Source of the DNA: JALXCH01 sp964495805
GTDB taxonomy: Bacteria > Calditrichota > Calditrichia > RBG-13-44-9
Assembly: GCA_964495805.1 (NCBI GenBank)
Contig: CAZBWV010000042.1
Coordinates: 66,993 to 130,992 of the forward strand
Length of the DNA stretch: 64,000 nucleotides
Direction: 5' to 3'
Notes under the pieces: generated by a model
Told to the model about the DNA's origin: nothing
Databases searched by the model: none
Seen by the model: only the letters and a program-made list of their open reading frames with translations
Position numbers and translations under genes: made by a program
Shown: positions 62,050-64,000 of the stretch, piece by piece
How the letters are laid out: every line of letters starts with the position of its first letter
Numbering within the stretch: the first letter of the stretch is position 1

Positions 62050-63381
62050 TCACCCGCCATCGTTACTGTTTTTTAGCAATTCACTCACCGTAACAAATCG
62101 ATAGCCGCGTCCGGTTAAGGTGTGGATGAGTTGGGGGAGGGCTTCGAACACGTGGTGGTTATCGCGATGAGAGCCTAAATGCATCAGGACAATCACCCCG
62201 TTTAGTCCGTGTTGACGGGTGGAGTCTGCCGTCATGAAATGGTGAAAGATTTCTTCCGGGGTGCGATACAGACGGGATGAACGGTCGGTGACCCAGTCGT
62301 AAGTGTCGAATTGCGGTGTCCAGCGGATGTGCAGGTATCCCACTTCGGCCGCCCATTGTAAAATTTGCCTGTTGTATTCCCCGAACGGTGCGCGCCAGAA
62401 CGGCTTTAGATGCTGGCCGGTGAGGGCGAAAAACACACTATCTGTGCGGAGCAACTGGTGCTGAACAAAGGCTCGGCTTACACCATTTCGGGTTTTCTGC
62501 TGATGATTCTCGGCAAAGGTGGTCAGGTGGGGATGACTGTATGTGTGGTTTCCGATTTCATGCCCATCGGTTACCATTTGTTTTACCAGATCCGGATGCT
62601 TTTGCATAAATCGACCGGTGAGAAACAGAGTGCAATGAAGATGATGGTCCCGCAAAATTTGCAGGATTTCCCGGGTATGGGCGTCATCCGAACCGCCATC
62701 GAAGGTGAGAGCGATCAGGCGGTGACGAATACTTCCCTGTTCCACGGACCGGTTGAACAAACGCACCAGCGGACGAAAAAAAGTCAGATGAAACTCGTCC
62801 TGATACACCTTCTCCTGAAAGTTGTTGAGTACCAGAAGCCGAAAAAGATTTTCACCTTCTTCCAATGGTAGGTCGAACCGAAACACAGAATCCTGCTGGA
62901 CAGATTGAGCCACCACCGGCGAACCATTGCGCCAGACGGTCACCACCCAATTTTTTTGCAGATTCAAATGGATTGAGAACAGATTCTGCTGCTGGTTCCC
63001 GGTAGCGTTCACGGTGAATTGCTGTTGTTCGGGTCGGAAATGTTTAAGAAAATTGCTCAGAGCTTGCCGGTAAAGGCTGTCTGGAGGCATTGTTCGGGAG
63101 GCAAACCCGTTCTGGAGCTGATTCAAACGGTGCTGAAAATAGAATGCCTGCCCGATAATAAACAGTATCAGAAAAATCTGGAACATTACCTGCAAGAGAT
63201 GTTTTCGGCGGGCAACATAACGTTTTAATTCGGTCCATAGAAATTGATAGTAACATCGTTTGCTGCAAAAGTAATGATGCCGGATGGTCAGGCGACAGTC
63301 CAGGCAGATGGGTTGCTTGCACTGGTAACACCGGTAGCGGGCGATTCGCTCCGGATGATTTTTACAAAAGTGAATTTCCAT
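62050..63381 (-). CDS. Zinc-finger, membrane-anchored polysaccharide deacetylase
   Basis: A 443-residue protein with an unusual layout. Residues 1-45 form a zinc finger of B-box type (Cys6, His9, Cys18, Cys21, Cys26, Cys29, His35/His36, Cys39, Cys43). One membrane segment (about 61-82) follows, then a periplasmic linker domain (about 100-200) and a NodB deacetylase domain (about 220-440): ALTFDGGSDDAHT with the catalytic Asp pair, HTYSH with metal ligands His279 and His283, and FWRAPFGEYN. NodB enzymes remove acetyl groups from chitin, peptidoglycan or other glycans. The cytoplasmic zinc finger linked to an extracytoplasmic enzyme is rare; its partner is unknown. Confidence 0.9.
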   Translation of the reverse strand: MEIHFCKNHPERIARYRCYQCKQPICLDCRLTIRHHYFCSKRCYYQFLWTELKRYVARRKHLLQVMFQIFLILFIIGQAFYFQHRLNQLQNGFASRTMPPDSLYRQALSNFLKHFRPEQQQFTVNATGNQQQNLFSIHLNLQKNWVVTVWRNGSPVVAQSVQQDSVFRFDLPLEEGENLFRLLVLNNFQEKVYQDEFHLTFFRPLVRLFNRSVEQGSIRHRLIALTFDGGSDDAHTREILQILRDHHLHCTLFLTGRFMQKHPDLVKQMVTDGHEIGNHTYSHPHLTTFAENHQQKTRNGVSRAFVQHQLLRTDSVFFALTGQHLKPFWRAPFGEYNRQILQWAAEVGYLHIRWTPQFDTYDWVTDRSSRLYRTPEEIFHHFMTADSTRQHGLNGVIVLMHLGSHRDNHHVFEALPQLIHTLTGRGYRFVTVSELLKNSNDGG

Positions 63382-63887
63382 CGATCGTACGTTTAGTGTT
63401 GAGTCTGCCCCATTCGTTCAATTGGGGAAACGGGCGGAGGTACCGGGAAGTGGTTTTCCTACTCTCCGCATGAAGCCGTTCTTCCGATGAATTTTAATGA
63501 ACTTCCCGGAAAAATCCAACCTTCTTCCCATCTTTTCCGGAAATATTGAACTCCTTTTTGTTTGAATTGCTTCGGTGTTCGTAAACATCGTTGTTCTTTA
63601 GTGTAAATATTTTTTTAATCAAAGTGAATCGTCAGATGAGGAATTCTCGATGGCTCATGATGATTTCCCCATCCAATTGTTTTTTTCTCCCCGTTCCTGG
63701 TTGTTACGGATTTCTGTGTTTGAATCTAAAAATATGTGGCGAAATTGCAAGGGATTTTTTCGTCATCGGCGGATAAACACACACTACTCATTGAGCATCC
63801 CACATACATTGCTTATCCCCCTTCCTTCTCTGAATCTCACCAATATCCACGAAATAATGCGAAGTATTCAAAAAAGCAGTGTGGGAA
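63382..63887. other. Intergenic region, no convincing gene
   Basis: Between the deacetylase start and the end-of-window gene. The open frames at 63591-63776 and 63736-63948 on the plus strand have no ribosome binding site, no family resemblance and atypical composition. I see no tRNA, no tandem repeat and no strong hairpin. The part next to 63382 may hold the deacetylase promoter, but no clear -35/-10 pair was found. Confidence 0.5.
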
Positions 63888-64000
63888 TCAATCGTCGGAG
63901 GTTTGTTTTTCGAACATTTTTACAAATTCCTGCTGGTACATTTGTTGAACAAACATCACTGTTCGTTCTTCACCGGGATGGACGGAATCACCGAAAGTCT
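63888..64000 (-). CDS. C-terminal end of an unknown protein, cut by the window edge
   Basis: On the minus strand a frame is open from the window edge to the stop at 63888-63890. The last 36 residues read in part HPGEERTVMFVQQMYQQEF and end KQTSDD. The sequence is acidic and helical with normal codon use, unlike the surrounding spacer, so it is probably the tail of a gene that starts beyond the window. No family can be named from so short a piece. Confidence 0.5.
   Translation of the reverse strand, partial: TFGDSVHPGEERTVMFVQQMYQQEFVKMFEKQTSDD

Noticed and set aside
63591..63948. Two short plus-strand frames near the right end
   Set aside because: No ribosome binding site, no family likeness, and the second overlaps the more convincing minus-strand gene tail.
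1..64000. tRNA, rRNA, insertion sequences, prophage or integrase genes
   Set aside because: I looked for T-loop-like motifs, transposase or integrase motifs and terminal repeats in the gaps and found none.

Overview
This window comes from a Gram-negative, lipopolysaccharide-bearing bacterium, most likely of the Fibrobacterota-Chlorobiota-Bacteroidota (FCB) superphylum; a Calditrichota- or KSB1-like lineage would fit, but I cannot prove it. The evidence is an LptD gene, two TonB-dependent receptors, several lamin-tail-domain (LTD) proteins, a type IX secretion (T9SS)-style C-terminal sorting domain with its NYPNPFNP motif, several PorV/FadL-like barrels, and promoters whose -10 region resembles the Bacteroidota TAnnTTTG element. 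Nothing looks like a phage, plasmid, insertion sequence or CRISPR array. The content is chromosomal, rich in envelope and transport genes, with a housekeeping block on the right.

Left part (1-10.3 kb): the end of an unknown gene, an outer-membrane barrel protein, plsX, a secreted S9 peptidase, then on the minus strand an operon of a TPR-TonB fusion protein and a TonB-dependent receptor. From 10.7 to 17.6 kb lies a six-gene minus-strand phosphate operon: DUF47/PhoU-like regulator, PiT transporter, OprP-like porin, LTD lipoprotein, SdiA-regulated-type lipoprotein and a secreted double-LTD protein, closed by one terminator. Its probable promoter sits upstream of about 330 bp of 9-bp repeats, so the repeats may form the mRNA leader. 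From 18.1 to 23.0 kb are a tripartite tricarboxylate transporter (TctA plus a fused TctC-TctB protein) and a small cluster with one clear and one possible CYTH enzyme around a Mth938-like protein.

The most distinctive region is 23.28-27.34 kb: three tandem dyads, a -24/-12 sigma-54 promoter, then a membrane-anchored PhnD-like binding protein, a histidine kinase and an NtrC-family activator. The geometry suggests a self-contained, autoregulated sensory system.

The centre (27.4-36.9 kb) holds recJ-rodZ-thioredoxin-like lipoprotein, an OM barrel protein, a SpoIID/SPOR peptidoglycan pair and a lipoprotein/TonB-receptor pair. From 37 to 46.1 kb is a minus-strand surface operon: a 1355-residue LTD/OB-fold-repeat protein, a PorV-like protein, a helix-hairpin-helix barrel protein and a FadL-like barrel. 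From 46.3 to 62 kb the plus strand carries uppS, folC, rho, rpmE, a DUF1385 gene, prfA, prmC, rnr, lptD, a DMT permease, a STAS protein, tonB and exbB. A zinc-finger polysaccharide deacetylase and the end of an unknown gene close the window on the minus strand.
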